Source: Isochrysis galbana (lineage: Eukaryota > Haptophyta > Isochrysidales > Isochrysidaceae). Taken from it: a DNA stretch of 64,000 nt. Shown piece after piece: positions 48,841 to 59,381 of the stretch. A program made the position numbers and the translations under genes. The stretch lies in contig CM030944.1 of NCBI GenBank assembly GCA_018136815.1, positions 806,456-870,455 on the forward strand, read 5' to 3'. Position 1 is the first letter of the stretch. Each line of letters starts with the position of its first letter. The notes beneath the pieces are model-generated. The model was not told the DNA's origin. It saw only the letters and a program-made list of their open reading frames with translations, and searched no databases.

Positions 48841-49401
48841 AACGGCGATGAAGCGGCGCGAATTCGAGAAGAGAACGACCACGAGGTGGCCCTCCGCCAC
48901 GTCAGCACCGAGCACATGGCCAACTCAAAGAATTTGCACGGGGAGTGTTCATCTTAATACTTCATCTCATTCAGCAGGTCTCGCTGGTCACCGGCCTCCC
49001 ACACGGCAGGCACACACGCGCTCGACCGCCAAGTGCAACCTTGCGTTTGCGCTGCGGCATAAGCCTGATAAGCGCAAGAAACCCCCGCCACCCCACCGCC
49101 ACAAGAGGTGGTGGACCTGCTGGACGAGGATAGCGACGATGGCGGCAACCCGGCTCCATTGAGCCCAGCGGGGAATCGGGAGCTCTACACAGTTGACATC
49201 CATCTTTCGAACCGCACCTCCTTGGCGAGCTATGACAACGCCGCGATCTCTCAATCCATGATCACACGCATGCTGCAGCTCATTCACGCGCTTGCAGGTG
49301 GAGTGGCGGTCACTGGGGCGAAGTGCATCCTGCAGACTCCTGGGGATCGCTTGCTTCTTCCTTTCAATCAAACGGCGTGGAAACGGTGTAAAGTCTTCTG
49401 A
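48841..49401 (+). CDS. Hypothetical coding fragment with an acidic VVDLL segment
   Basis: An open frame from about 49096 encodes VVDLLDEDSDDGG, then a globular-looking stretch (RELYTVDIHLSNRTSLASYD, SQSMITRMLQLIHALAGGV) to a stop at 49401. The hydrophobic-acidic start resembles a SUMO-interacting motif. A separate short frame before it (about 48846-48957) looks coding, but I cannot connect the two with confidence. No family is recognised and the piece lies among transposon ends. Confidence 0.3.
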
Positions 49402-49539
49402 AGACGTCGCCATCCACCCGGCGTGCTGCCCATGCGCGTGCAAGGGCGGACGTCAGCAGTCGGACGCCCACATGGTTGCATTCTTCAACTCGGGCAGCGG
49501 GCATGGTTGCATTCTTCAACAAGGGCGGGGCGATCGTGT

Positions 49540-49688
49540 CTTCCACGATGGGTCCCCGTGTTTATGTTTGTTTGCGCGCGGTCAACTCCCGACTTAGGGG
49601 CGAAGTTAGGGGTCAGTAGAAATTATATACCTAAAAAGTTGGGAGGGGCGTGACAAAAAAAGGGAACCTCGAGTTGCACCCTCTTAAG
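49540..49688 (+). mobile_element. Right-end fragment of the 25938-26856 TIR family
   Basis: This 150-bp block (GTTTATGTTTGTTTGCGCGC, GGGGCGAAGTTAGGGGTCAG, AGAAATTATATACCTAAAAA, GGGAGGGGCGTGACAAAAAA, then GGAACCTCGAGTTGCACCCT and CTTA) is over 90% identical to 26703-26857. No left end was found nearby, so it is a fragment. Confidence 0.85.
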
Positions 49689-50379
49689 CATGGCGGCCTT
49701 GTGCACGCTGTTCGTGGTGGTGTGGGGGTGTGTCGCGGTGACTCTCGTGCCCGCCTGGCTGGGGGGGGTCGTCCTGGGGCGGTCGCTTCGGCGACGGCGG
49801 CGTGTCCATCAATGCTTCGTCCATCGCGGCGAGGGCAGCGGTAGCGAGGGAGGGAGGTGGCGCGCGCTCCATGACCCTATCAGTTTACTAATAGTTGAAT
49901 TGGTATCAGGGTATGTATGTCGATTCCCGGTGTTGAGTGTTGATGACTGATGGCCATGCTGATGGCTAGTATTGATGGTCTGAATCTTTAGATAGTTTTT
50001 TTCTAAAAATAAGTACTACTACGTACATAAAAATTAATTATCTCCGCAGCAGCAGCAGCGCCCAGCATTCAAAGAATTTCCGGGCCTCGCATTATGAGCC
50101 ACATCTACCATCTCGGGCCGATCACTGGACTCTTTCGACTCCCCACAGACTTGCAGGCCTACTTCCGAGCATAGCCGGAGCGGCCCCTGTCACTGTCCCC
50201 CATTCTTATGCTGCTCTCCACCCATACATCAACCTCCTTCGCTCTTTTACTTGCTTACGGCCTCCCGCCTCCCCGCTCGCCACTCGATCATACATTGTTG
50301 GGCGACAACTCAGCATGACGATGCCTTCCCGTCTGTCTTGATGCGCGGCGATGCCTCCAGCACGCACATGCATCCCCGC
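49689..50379. other. Intergenic region
   Basis: Family E is inverted at about 49860-49900 (GCGCGCTCCATGACCC). A stretch of AT-rich DNA follows (49975-50045). No gene is supportable before the minus-strand gene ending at 50380. Confidence 0.45.
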
Positions 50380-51546
50380 TCAGCAGAAGAGCCACCACGT
50401 ACACGCAGCGTTATTCTTTCCTTTCGCGGCCGCTTGGTTGTAATTGTAGACAAGCTGCCTGGGGTTCAGCTGTTGCTGCTTCGCTACAACTCCCTCCGCG
50501 TCGGTCGAGAAGTGAGACACACGCTCCATACGGTCACGCAGCTCGTCCCAAGCCGATGTCTTCACCAATCGACCCTCGTCGTCGATGAATAAGACGCGTC
50601 TTACGCGGTAGTTGTAAGTGACGGTGGAATTCCCGTCCCATTCACTAGCATAGTCGACGCGCAACAAATCAGCCTGGGGATCGAAAGGCACTTTCTCTCC
50701 GGGGGCGAAGGGCACCGGTATCGGAGCCTTCGCCGGCGCCACCAAATACTCGGAGCGGTCGGGGACATAGATCCAACCTGTTCATAATTCAGGATGTTGA
50801 GGGTACCGTCAGTACGAAACCGTGGTATCAGGCTCTCGAAGCACACATACTATGCTCTCACCCCCATTGAGCCATATCCATTTGAACTTGGGCGAGATGT
50901 AGAACGGCATCTCGCGCGTGAAGAAGTTTGATGAAAGGGAAAGAACTGTCCCTGTGAGAGTCGGGTCTCGGGACCAGTTGTGCTTCAAGATCTTGATGCC
51001 GCCTGCTGCAAACCCCTCGTGCACTGGTGACTCCCATTCAATGTCCTGGAAGCTGATGAGGACCTCACTTGCAACGTTGTCTTGCATCCAGTACAGGCCA
51101 CGTAGGCGCTCCGGGCAAGCCTCTGCGGCGTTTCCCCCGACGAGCAGGCTTTTAAGATATTCATCGTTGTTCAGCACGGAGACCTCATCGAACCCGAGCA
51201 AGCTTTGCAACAGAGAGCGGAGGGGAGCAGCCAGCATCTCAGAGTAGGGATTGCGGTGCGAGTAGAGGGCAGCGATGAGCGGCGAGTCAACAAAGGGCGA
51301 GAGTTCGGGCGTAATCTGCGGAGCGTCGTATATGATGCCTCCGTCTGACGTCGAAGCCATCGTCGGGTATGCGGCGTCGCGCTCCTCGAGCAGCTGAGCC
51401 AGCACGTTGAGCTGCTCATCGCCTGGCCGCCGATCGAATTGGACGGGCGGTCCAGTCGTGCGAGCGAGCGGCTGCAGTGTCAGCGGGCGCATACCATACG
51501 CCATTTGCATGTCACGCAGCTGAAGTAGTCCGAGCGCACCCTCCAT
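50380..51546 (-). CDS. Unrecognised conserved-looking protein, two exons
   Basis: Exon 1 runs from the ATG at 51546 to about 50845 and encodes SPFVDSPLIAALYSHRNPYS, RLRGLYWMQDNVASEVLISF, HEGFAAGGIKILKHNW and FYISPKFKWIWLNGGESIV. Exon 2 begins after an acceptor at about 50780 and encodes WIYVPDRSEYLVAPAKAP, YASEWDGNSTVTYNYRVRR and VLFIDDEGRLVKTSAWDEL, stopping at 50380. A donor inside ATAGTATGTGTG (about 50849-50843) fits the phase. In another frame an ATG at 51637 starts MKKGELIFLVRPEED, which looks like a genuine N-terminus, so the true start may lie there with an intron or frameshift between. Codon use and length (about 360 residues) indicate a real gene. The aromatic-rich beta pattern gives me no family name. 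Confidence 0.55.
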
Positions 51547-51637
51547 TGCTCTTCCCGAAGGGCTTCTGGCCGGGAGTGGGCCTTGGAAGCGTGTCTTCTT
51601 CCGGCCGGACAAGGAAGATCAGCTCCCCTTTCTTCAT

Positions 51638-53634
51638 CTCCCAGCTAATGTTCTTTGCAAATCTTACATACAACAACAACTACTAGTAGTACTAGTACTA
51701 TCTATTAAAGTGGAGATTCATCACAACATTGATAGAGGATAGAGGAAAGACTCTGCAAATTGTGCAAAGCCAGCCTGATTGAGGTACTTACCTCTGACAG
51801 AATTCAAAGTTTACATTACAGAAGAGATCTCAATGCGTATATACAAATCAATAACAAAAAAATCAAAATCAGCCCTAGCTCTAGCTAAATCTAAATCTAA
51901 ATGCAAATGCTTGGCACTTAATACTTAGCAAGTCACGTGCCAGCACTTTCCGATGAATCCAGCAGTAATGGACAGAGTCCTCCTACCGAAGGCCGAAGGT
52001 ACCTACCAGCATACGTACACGTACAACGATACATGCAATCAGTATTAGTGTGTGATTCGAAAGGAGGATTCGCTGGAATAGAAGGGAAGATCAAAATTAA
52101 AATGACTGAATATTCTCACCGCACACGCTGCCGCGGACCCACTATCTTTTCCACGCAGCAAACTTTCCACACCCCCACTCCCGCGGCCCTTCTTCCCCCC
52201 GCCCCCGCCATCAGGCGGCTCGGCGGCTCCCCCCGTGCCTCGTGCAATGCTAGGAGGGGGAGTTGCCGCAAGGCGGGAAGTGAAGGAGAGGAAGGGAATT
52301 GGGCGTGGCTAGAGTAGTTAACCCCACAGCCACGCGCGAGGCGAGAATATTAAGAGTTTTCTTTTCTTGCCCTCTGTTCTATTCTTTTTACTTTTACTAT
52401 TTTTTCTTTACTGTTACTTCTTTTTGCTTCTGAGACATCGCGAATGCGGCAGAGTTAAGAGCTAAGTGAGGGCGAACAATGGGCAAAGTGATCCTTGGAG
52501 CGGCGTAGTCGTAATAGCAGTAGATGTAGATGGCATCTTCAAAGTTTTTCTAATTATAATTATGAGCAGTATTAGTACTACTACTCTACTACTACTATTA
52601 TTAGAATATTATTAGGCGAGCAATGGGCAGCAAGTGATCCTTGGAGCGGCGTAGTCGTAATAGGAGTAGATGGCATCTTCAAAGTTTTTTTGTAATTATG
52701 AGTCGTATTAGTATAATGCCAATTACTTTTCGCTACGCTATACTACCAAGTATACTGACTTGGCTCACATTTACATGGCGGGAGGCGGGAGGAGCAGTGG
52801 AGCAGGGCAGCGGGAGGATGGGGTAGCGTAGCCCCTTGTTGATTGCTTTCTGGCTTCTACACACGTCCTCAACTAGGATTGCAAGTGAGAGTGACGAGAG
52901 CGGCTGATGTGCCGCCGCCCAGTCACGCTCGGTGGCCGGCGAGCTGGCTCAGCACACTGTTCACGTGGTCGCAGCCATCGCCAGGCGGGTGGGAGTGGAT
53001 TTTTTGGCAAGCTACACAGCAAAACAGCGTTAGTAGGTGTGATTGGCTCCGAGAGCGCTTAAGGTATCAAGACGGCGACAGCAAAGTGGTTGCAGCCAAG
53101 AGTCGGCCAACCAACAATAGCCGGCCCACGGACAGAGACCACGTAAAAATGTCATATGAGAAGACGGTGAGGAGGTCTGACGGAGTGCAGCGGTGCACTT
53201 TGCTAGATCAAGTAGGGATTGCGCCGTTATTGTGCAGTAGCACATCCTCGCCTTGGACTGGCAGAATGGTCGGCGATCACTCAATAACCGCACCGTCTCC
53301 ATTGACCAACCACCACAGCCATGGCTCGAGTCCATTTTTCAACATTCAATCAAAGTAGGTCACGAAAGTTAAATCATGCGGCAACGTCCGCTTCATTTGT
53401 CGTACATGTGAAACGCCGTCCGAATGTGTCCATCCCAGATGCACCCTTATATGGCAGTTTTGTGAGACAAATGAACAACGCTTCTCCTTTGATTCGGCAG
53501 AAGGTCTCAACGAGATGAGAATCAGGCTGAGCGGTTGAAGCAACGTCTATGCCGATGAGGGTTGGATTTGATTAGCTCGCTATCAGAGTTAAGCCCGAGT
53601 GAGACAAGGCCATATTTGGTTCCGTTCGCACGAC
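51638..53634. repeat. Repeat-rich intergenic region
   Basis: Family D is inverted at 52095-52215 and a piece of family A at 52258-52365. A direct duplication occurs: 52475-52590 (GTGATCCTTGGAGCGGCGTA, GATGGCATCTTCAAAG) is repeated at 52616-52715. The remainder to 53634 has a 171-codon open frame without an ATG, not accepted as a gene. Confidence 0.6.
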
Positions 53635-55145
53635 TCACTTTTGCAGGTAAGGCTCCATGAGTTTCGCGAGCACGTCGTCGTCCTTGAGCCATTTGACCAT
53701 AGGAGTTGAGCATGAGGGGTCTCGCCGCCCGGTGACGGCAACCCAGCCTGCTGCCTTATGCTTCTGCATCTTGTTGCCCGCACCGCGGCGTAGACAAGGA
53801 CACGTGCCGTTGCACATGGGGCAAACGAAGGCAGCTTCGCGATTCGCCGCCTCTATTAAGTTGTGCACGAGCATATTGTCACCATTTTGAAGGTCTTCAT
53901 AGCACTCCTCATACATATTGGTCAAACACCGAGAGCACCAGATGAGGGGACACTGAGAGCAGCCCAAGGGACCGGAGAAGGATCCGCGCCACGATGCCAC
54001 GCACTGTAAGCAGAGGGGGAGGGGGTTAGGTTGAGCTCAAATCGCCTGGCGCATCGACTCAAGAGATGGCTTGCTACTGAGCTCACCTGGGTGCAAAGAT
54101 GACATGAGGAGTTGTGTGTCCGTCCGGAGGCTAGAACAGGCAGAGACCAATTCGACTCCTGCACAATGATTTCAGTTCGCGGAAAGGAGTGCTCCCCACC
54201 TTCCTCATCATCTGAGCGCCACCGCTGCCGCTTTCGATGAGTGCGAGCTTGCCGTTCGACACTCTCAATGTCCTCGCCGTAATCGATAGGCGCCAGGCGT
54301 TCAGGAGCGTTTCTCGTGCGCGCCGGCTGGACGCGTGCCGGCACCGCCGTAGTGTGTTGACGACGAGTCTCAGTGTGCGAGTACTGGCGATGGTGTGAGA
54401 CTTGGCGCGGAGGGATAATAGGCTCCTGAGCCAATCCTAACGCCTCCAGCGCCTTCCTGTTCTCGTCGATATTGCGCAGACGCTCTCGCTCGTACGCACT
54501 CAGCGTCGGCCGTGTATTTTTCGACCCGACCTTGCGACTGGATTCGGCACTTTCTAGAGTCATGGGCAGAGCCTCTGTGTGGGTGTGTCTGGCTCCCACA
54601 GGTTCTTGGGGCATGATCACCGCGACCTCAGTAGTCAGCGGGGTGCTTGGCTCCGTCCCCTGCTCGTCGGAGCTGTTTGGCGAGATCGCGACGGGGGTTG
54701 AGACGATGTCCTCACAAGGCCTCGAGTCGTCCTCGGCGGAGGCGGCGGCCATGATGTTCTTGCGCGTGCGCATGCTGTGCGATGTCAGGTCTGCCGTCGG
54801 CTTTGTGCCAAACTCGAGGGACCGCACTTCCAAGTCAGCGAGGGAACCGCCAGGCCTACCTTTGCGGTCGCAACTCTCGGCCTTCGTGGGCGTGATGGCG
54901 TGAGCCTCGCTCTTCTTCATGGCGTGGCCCTGCTTGCGAGGCATTCGAATGAATTTGGGCAGCACTGCGCTCTCGCTGTCACCAGAGCCGTCCCGGTACT
55001 CGAGGTCGCATCTCCCGTCGGCGTGGCGGCGCACAATGACGGCAGGGAACCACTTGGTGCCAACCGGTCCCATCTGACTCGCCTGGTACCGTGCCTCCAC
55101 CTCCAATCCCACGCACAGCTCGACTCGTCGTGCAGGGCCAGGCAT
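53635..55145 (-). CDS. CDCA7-like 4CXXC zinc-finger protein with N-terminal Tudor-like domain
   Basis: Two exons on the minus strand, 55145-54087 and 54003-53635 (GTGAGC...TTACAG, phase 0), give 475 residues. The start is taken at the ATG at 55145; an upstream extension is a purine tract. Residues about 8-65 (LEVEARY, KWFPAVIVRRHADGRCDLEY, then RDG) resemble a Tudor/Agenet chromatin reader. A low-complexity middle follows. The C-terminus carries the zinc-finger of the zf-4CXXC_R1 family: CHLC closes exon 1, then CV, GCSQC, WCSRCL-x-x-MYEECYEDL, VCPMCNGTCPC. In animals and plants CDCA7 proteins activate the remodeller HELLS/DDM1 and are linked to DNA methylation. The 83-bp intron lies between the first and second cysteine groups. 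Role here is inferred from the finger. Confidence 0.82.
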
Positions 55146-55560
55146 CCTCTCCTCTTTCTCCCTCTCTTCCCCCACCCTCCCCACGGCCCGTCCCCCTGCC
55201 CTCTCTCCCCCCCCTCTTTTCTCTCTCTCCCTCCCTCTCTCTCACCTCTCCTTCGCTCTCTTTCCCGCCCCCCCTCCCCGCTCCCCGTCGCCTTCTCTCG
55301 CCGCTCTCTCCCGCGAGGGGACGTTTTTTCATTTTCGGCTTCTTCGCTCCCTCCCTCCCTCCCCTCTCCCCCCCCGCCTCGCCCCCCAAAGGCGGGGGGA
55401 GGGAGGGGGCGCGCGCGCGGGGGGGTTGTTGCGCGGGAGTCCCTTCGCGCCAAGTCCCCCCCCCCCCCCCTCCCGCCCCCCTCCCGCGCCCCCCGCGCCC
55501 CCCTTCCCGGGGACCGGGGGACACGCGGTGAGTTGAAAAGAAAAGTTCCCCCACCAGAAG
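55146..55560. promoter_or_regulatory. Polypyrimidine/polypurine tract upstream of the CDCA7-like gene
   Basis: The plus strand is C/T-rich from 55150 to about 55375, then switches to G/C runs (55385-55520) with a C15 run near 55458. On the gene's coding strand the leader is purine-rich, as for the Sfi1 and SH3 genes. Confidence 0.4.
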
Positions 55561-55995
55561 ACATCAAAATGCAAACCATACGTCCAAGATGGTTTTAGTT
55601 TCAGGTCCAAAATCCAAAGAGGTGGGGGTGGGCGAAGGCAATTGGGGCTGGAACGCCGCGCGCGCGCGACCTGCGGAGGCCGCGGGATCCCTGCACCCTG
55701 CACCTACCCCAAGTCGTTGGCGTAGTGCGTCGTGCATCGTGGCGCGGCTGACGCTCGACTCTCGTACTTGTTGCTTGCTGCTTGCCCTAGGTGGGAAACA
55801 CAGCCAGAAGGTTTCCAAACACAGCAAAAACAGGCTGTTTTTGGCTTTCATAGAAACACAGCCAAAAACAGTCCAAAAAACATTGATACCGGTGGGGGGG
55901 CCTCCCCCTGCGCCACTTGCGCGACGCTGCGACGCTCCTCCCTCTTCTCCGGCTGCGCGCTCCCGCTCCCCCCCTCCTCCCTCTCCTCAATCCCC

Positions 55996-57117
55996 ATGTT
56001 CAACCCTAACCCCGACCGTGCCTCGCGCGCGCGAGGCGCGCGCAATGAGGAGGAGGAGGACGCAGCCAATCGTGCCGAGGCGCCTCGGCCGCTGCCCGCC
56101 GCACCGCGCCTCCAGTGGGCGGCGCTCCTAGATGGAGCGCGAGGCCATGGGCAAAGGGCAGACGCACGACAAGACCAAGACCAAGACGAGGAGGAGCAGG
56201 AGGAGCAAGTGCCTGCGCGTTCGCGCGGCAGGGAGGCGCCAGGCATCTTTGGCGTGTTGCCAACGCGTGCAACAGGACTGAGCCAGCCCTTGCTGCAGGG
56301 AGCGCGCAAGCGCTCGCTTGCTGCGAGGCGCTCCGATCCAGTTTGGGCGTGCGTGCTCATTGTCGAAGAGGAAGATCCCAACCACCCTATGTGGCGGTGC
56401 ATCGGCTGCGGGGTGCAGCGGCGCGGCAGCGCAACAAGGGTTGCCGACCATGTGCTGGGTCGCAACCAGTCTGCACGGTGCCCGGCAGATGATTCGTCTT
56501 TCTTGGCGCTGGTTGAGAAGGTGCGCGCCAATGAGGATGACAAGGGAGCGAGGAAGCGGAAGAAGGTGGCTGTGAGGGAGGTGGACCAGGCGGCAGCGGC
56601 GGCGCTCGCAGCCGGCCAGTCTTGGAGTGTGCCTTTAGCACGGGGGAGGGGAGGGGGAGGGCAGGGGCAGGGTGTGCTTCAGTTTGATGCGGCGTCGAAG
56701 CAATTGTGTGATGGTGCGATTGCGGAAATGTTTTATGCTTGTAACATCCCGGCGGCTGTGGCAGACCACCCAAAGTTCAAGGCTATGGTAGCGGCGCTGA
56801 AAATGACACATCCGTCGTACAAGGGCCCAAATCGGAAGAGTCTATTGGGCCCATTGCTCACTGATACCGTCGAGAGGTTGCAACGCGAGATAGAGCCTTT
56901 GCGGCAGTTGCTGTTCAGCAAAGGCTGCTCAATACTCTCAGATGGGTGGGATAACGTCAAGAAGGACCATCTCATCAATTTCTTGTACGGCAATCCCGGC
57001 TGCATGCTGTTTGATGGCACCGTCAAGGTGAAGAGTGATGACACAGAAAATGCTGAGTTTGTGGCGGAGTTGCTTCGTCAGCGTATCGAGCGGCATGGTC
57101 GTTTGTGCTTCGTATGA
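55996..57117 (+). mobile_element. Truncated hAT transposase (BED finger plus DUF659)
   Basis: From the ATG at 55996 the frame gives 373 residues. After an acidic, Arg-rich start comes a BED-like finger, WRCIGCGVQRRGSATRVADH then C, and then the DUF659/hAT core: FYACNIPAAVADHPKFKAMV, LKMTHPSYKGPNRKSLLGPL and the diagnostic KGCSILSDGWDNVKKDHLIN. The RNase-H fold should continue for several hundred residues to the hAT dimerisation domain, but the sequence breaks off near 57100 and passes directly into a leucine-rich-repeat scrap. No terminal inverted repeat was identified for it. It is a 3'-truncated copy and cannot be active. Confidence 0.8.
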
Positions 57118-57290
57118 AAGACTTGGCACAACTCCTATCCGCAAGGGCGTTGAACAATCTCACATATCTCAATCTCGGCAAAAACAGGATTGGGTCCGAG
57201 GGGATCAACGACTTCCTACAGGCCCTATCCAATGGGGCACTGAAGCATCTCACCCATCTCAGTCTCAACACAAACACAACCTACATTTAT
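57114..57290 (+). pseudogene. Leucine-rich-repeat gene fragment
   Basis: An ATG at 57114 opens about 59 codons containing LNNLTYLNLGKNRIGSEGIN, then FLQALSNGALKHLTHLSLNT: two ribonuclease-inhibitor-type LRR units. The frame then enters repeat family B. It is a scrap of a host LRR (NLR-like) gene joined to the broken hAT coding sequence. Confidence 0.65.
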
Positions 57291-57294
57291 AAGT

Positions 57295-57715
57295 GGGGGT
57301 CAATGGGGGCCTCGCGCCCCCCTCTCTCCATCGCGGACACCCCCCGGGGTGGGCCCGTACACTCAACCCCAGCCCCTGCCCTCTGGCAGGGGCAGGGCAC
57401 TCATCAATTCAGCCCAGACCCCTAGTGGGCGCGGGTCGCGAGCCGCACTCCCAGGCCCGCATGGGCCTGCTCTCGTACTAACTCCCCCCCCCATCCCTGG
57501 TCGCCAGGCAGACAGGGGCCTCAGGGCGGCACCCAAGGCCAGCGAGGCGAGCGAGGGAGAGGCAGGGGGGGCCAGGGGCTGAGCCCCAGCCTCCACTGCC
57601 CCCTGAGCTGCCCATGCTGGCCCTCTGGGAGCCCCCAAAGGACCTCTGAGAGCAGGCCATGGCGCGCCGCATGGCGACGCGCCGCAGGCCCAAGTTTGGG
57701 GAGATCCCTTTCAAG
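57295..57715 (+). repeat. Repeat family B, copy 3
   Basis: It shares GGGGCCTCGCGCCCCCCTC, GGCAGACAGGGGCCTC, CCAGCGAGGCGAGCGAGGG and CCCCAGCCTCCACTGCCCCC with 44340-44765 and 48368-48725. It separates an LRR scrap from an ankyrin scrap. Confidence 0.75.
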
Positions 57716-57941
57716 CCCCAGCACGCGTCAGTAGATCGACCATTGTGCTGTCGTTGGTCATCTGAAGAATGCTGTTGCTGATGTGAGCACCATTGGCAAG
57801 GAGCACTTCGGCCACTGCTATGTGATTCCTCTTACAGGCATGCATCAGAGGAGTATATCCATCATCATCCATAGCTTCAATCAATGCACCAGCGTTGAGG
57901 AGCTCAACCACAATATGAGCATGCCCTCCCATGGCAGCCAT
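57711..57941 (-). pseudogene. Ankyrin-repeat gene fragment
   Basis: The minus strand encodes one full ankyrin unit and part of others: GHAHIVVELLNAGALIEAMD, DDGYTPLMHACKRNHIAVAE, VLLANGAHISN. The start runs straight into the minisatellite at 57955 and the end into repeat family B, so it is a fragment. Confidence 0.65.
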
Positions 57942-57954
57942 GATCAGGGCTGAT

Positions 57955-58085
57955 GGTGATTGAACGCTTTTCCATGCGGTGATGCGGTGGGGGTGATGGC
58001 GTTTGAACGCGTTCCACGTGTAGGCTGATGGTGATTGAACGCTTTTCTATGCGGTGGGTGATGGTGATTGAGCGCTTCTCGCCAC
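57955..58085 (-). repeat. GTTCAATCACCATCA minisatellite, copy 2
   Basis: Units identical in kind to 42591-42745, here inverted (GGTGATTGAACGCTTTTCCA, CGTTCCACGTGTAGGCTGAT). Confidence 0.85.
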
Positions 58086-58500
58086 ACTCTCTAACGCTCA
58101 GCAACGTTTGTTTGGGATCCGCTCACATCCCTCTGCCTCGTCGCTGACGACGTCGACCATGGACAAATGCGCGTGCGAGTTGAGCATCGTCTTGTGTACC
58201 CTTTATCGATTTTGCAGCGACACCAACCCCCAATCCGGAGAAACACAACAATACTGAACGCAATTCCACGACAACAATACTCACAAAGGAAAAGCATAAA
58301 GGGCAGCCTAAACCGTCTGTCTACGCGGAAGACTGACGATCACTCAAGTATCAGTGATGAAGACTGGAACAAGATTATTTCGGGAGATCTCTAAACGTCA
58401 CAAAAAGTCAGGTAAATCGGACCCCTTCGTTCAGGCTGACATCGCCAGCATACCCTCTTGCCAAACGAGTGGGTTGGATAGCGCTACCCTCATTATCCCC
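58086..58500 (+). other. Spacer between minisatellite blocks with a small AT-richer frame
   Basis: A frame ending at 58394 (closing DDHSSISDEDWNKIISGDL) is AT-richer than its surroundings and may be the last exon of a gene fragment. Positions 58440-58515 repeat, inverted, the flank seen at 42730-42795. No complete gene is supportable. Confidence 0.35.
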
Positions 58501-58504
58501 ACGA

Positions 58505-58760
58505 TCTTCCGCGATTGAACGCTTTTCCATGCGGTGGGGGTGATGGCGATTGAACGCGTTCCACGTGTAGGCTGATGGTGATTGAACGCTTTTCCATGCG
58601 GTGGGTGATGGTGATTGAGCGCGTTCCACGTGTATGCTGATGGTGATTGAACGCTTTTCCATGCGGTGGGTGATGGTGATTGAGCGCGTTCCACGTGTAG
58701 GCTGATGGTGATTGAACGCTTTTCCATGCGGTGGGTGATGGTGATTGAGCGCTTCTCGCC
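58505..58760 (-). repeat. GTTCAATCACCATCA minisatellite, copy 3
   Basis: About four composite units of roughly 65 bp, alternating a CCATGCGGTGGGTGATGG half and a CCACGTGTAGGCTGATGG half, both with GTGATTGA(A/G)CGC. It translates as a low-complexity repeat in every frame and is not a gene. Confidence 0.9.
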
Positions 58761-59381
58761 TCCCGGGGGGGGGGGGGGCGAGGGACCGAGGGCACGGCGT
58801 GCACGGCGGGGCAGCGTGGGAGGGCGCGTGGCCGATCTCGGAGCGCAGATCGCGTCCTCGCCCTCGCGGAGCGTGGTGAGACCACCCATAGAATATCGCT
58901 GGATCCTGGGACGCCTACCGCCGATCGGACCCCTTCCGTCCCTTCGTCGCACATCGAGCCAGTGGTCACGCTCGATCCGTCACAATGTCACAATGGCGGC
59001 ATAAAGGCGTCGAACCCCGCCGCGGGACGCCGTGCGTGCGTCAAGTTTGAACCGTAAGTAGCGTATATTGCATATTGTTAAAATAACTATTACTATTATA
59101 TTTAAATTTAAAGCATAAATATAACTAGTATTTAAAGGCAGTTGATATTGATCACTCATAACGCAAACTGAATTTATGAAAAGAAATTACGTGGTCCTCT
59201 TTTGACGGATCGCGACCTTAGACTGCGGCCTTGGCGCCGCAATAGATCCATTCTCAAAAATCTTTTTTTTGGGCGGGGGTCGTGTTTGACCGAGCGTACC
59301 GTTAGAGATGATGTGCACGGTACAGATCATCGCACTCCTAACCACCGAGTACCTCGTCGGTGCGTATGGCGCAAACACTCA
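58761..59381. other. Intergenic region
   Basis: After the minisatellite and a G run (58767) the sequence becomes AT-rich (59060-59180). CTCTTTTGACGGATCGCGACC lies at 59198-59218, one of five copies of a scattered motif. No gene is supportable. Confidence 0.45.

Noticed and set aside
48846-48957. Short frame ending near LRHVSTEHM, reminiscent of a copia-type pol tail
   Set aside because: The match is under ten residues and nothing else of such an element is seen around it.
52843-53358. 171-codon open frame on the plus strand
   Set aside because: It has no ATG start, no recognised motif and no convincing splice partner.
42591-58760. Spaced repeats that look like a CRISPR array
   Set aside because: Both halves of the unit are repeated, with no unique spacers, and the setting is a eukaryotic nuclear genome; it is a minisatellite.
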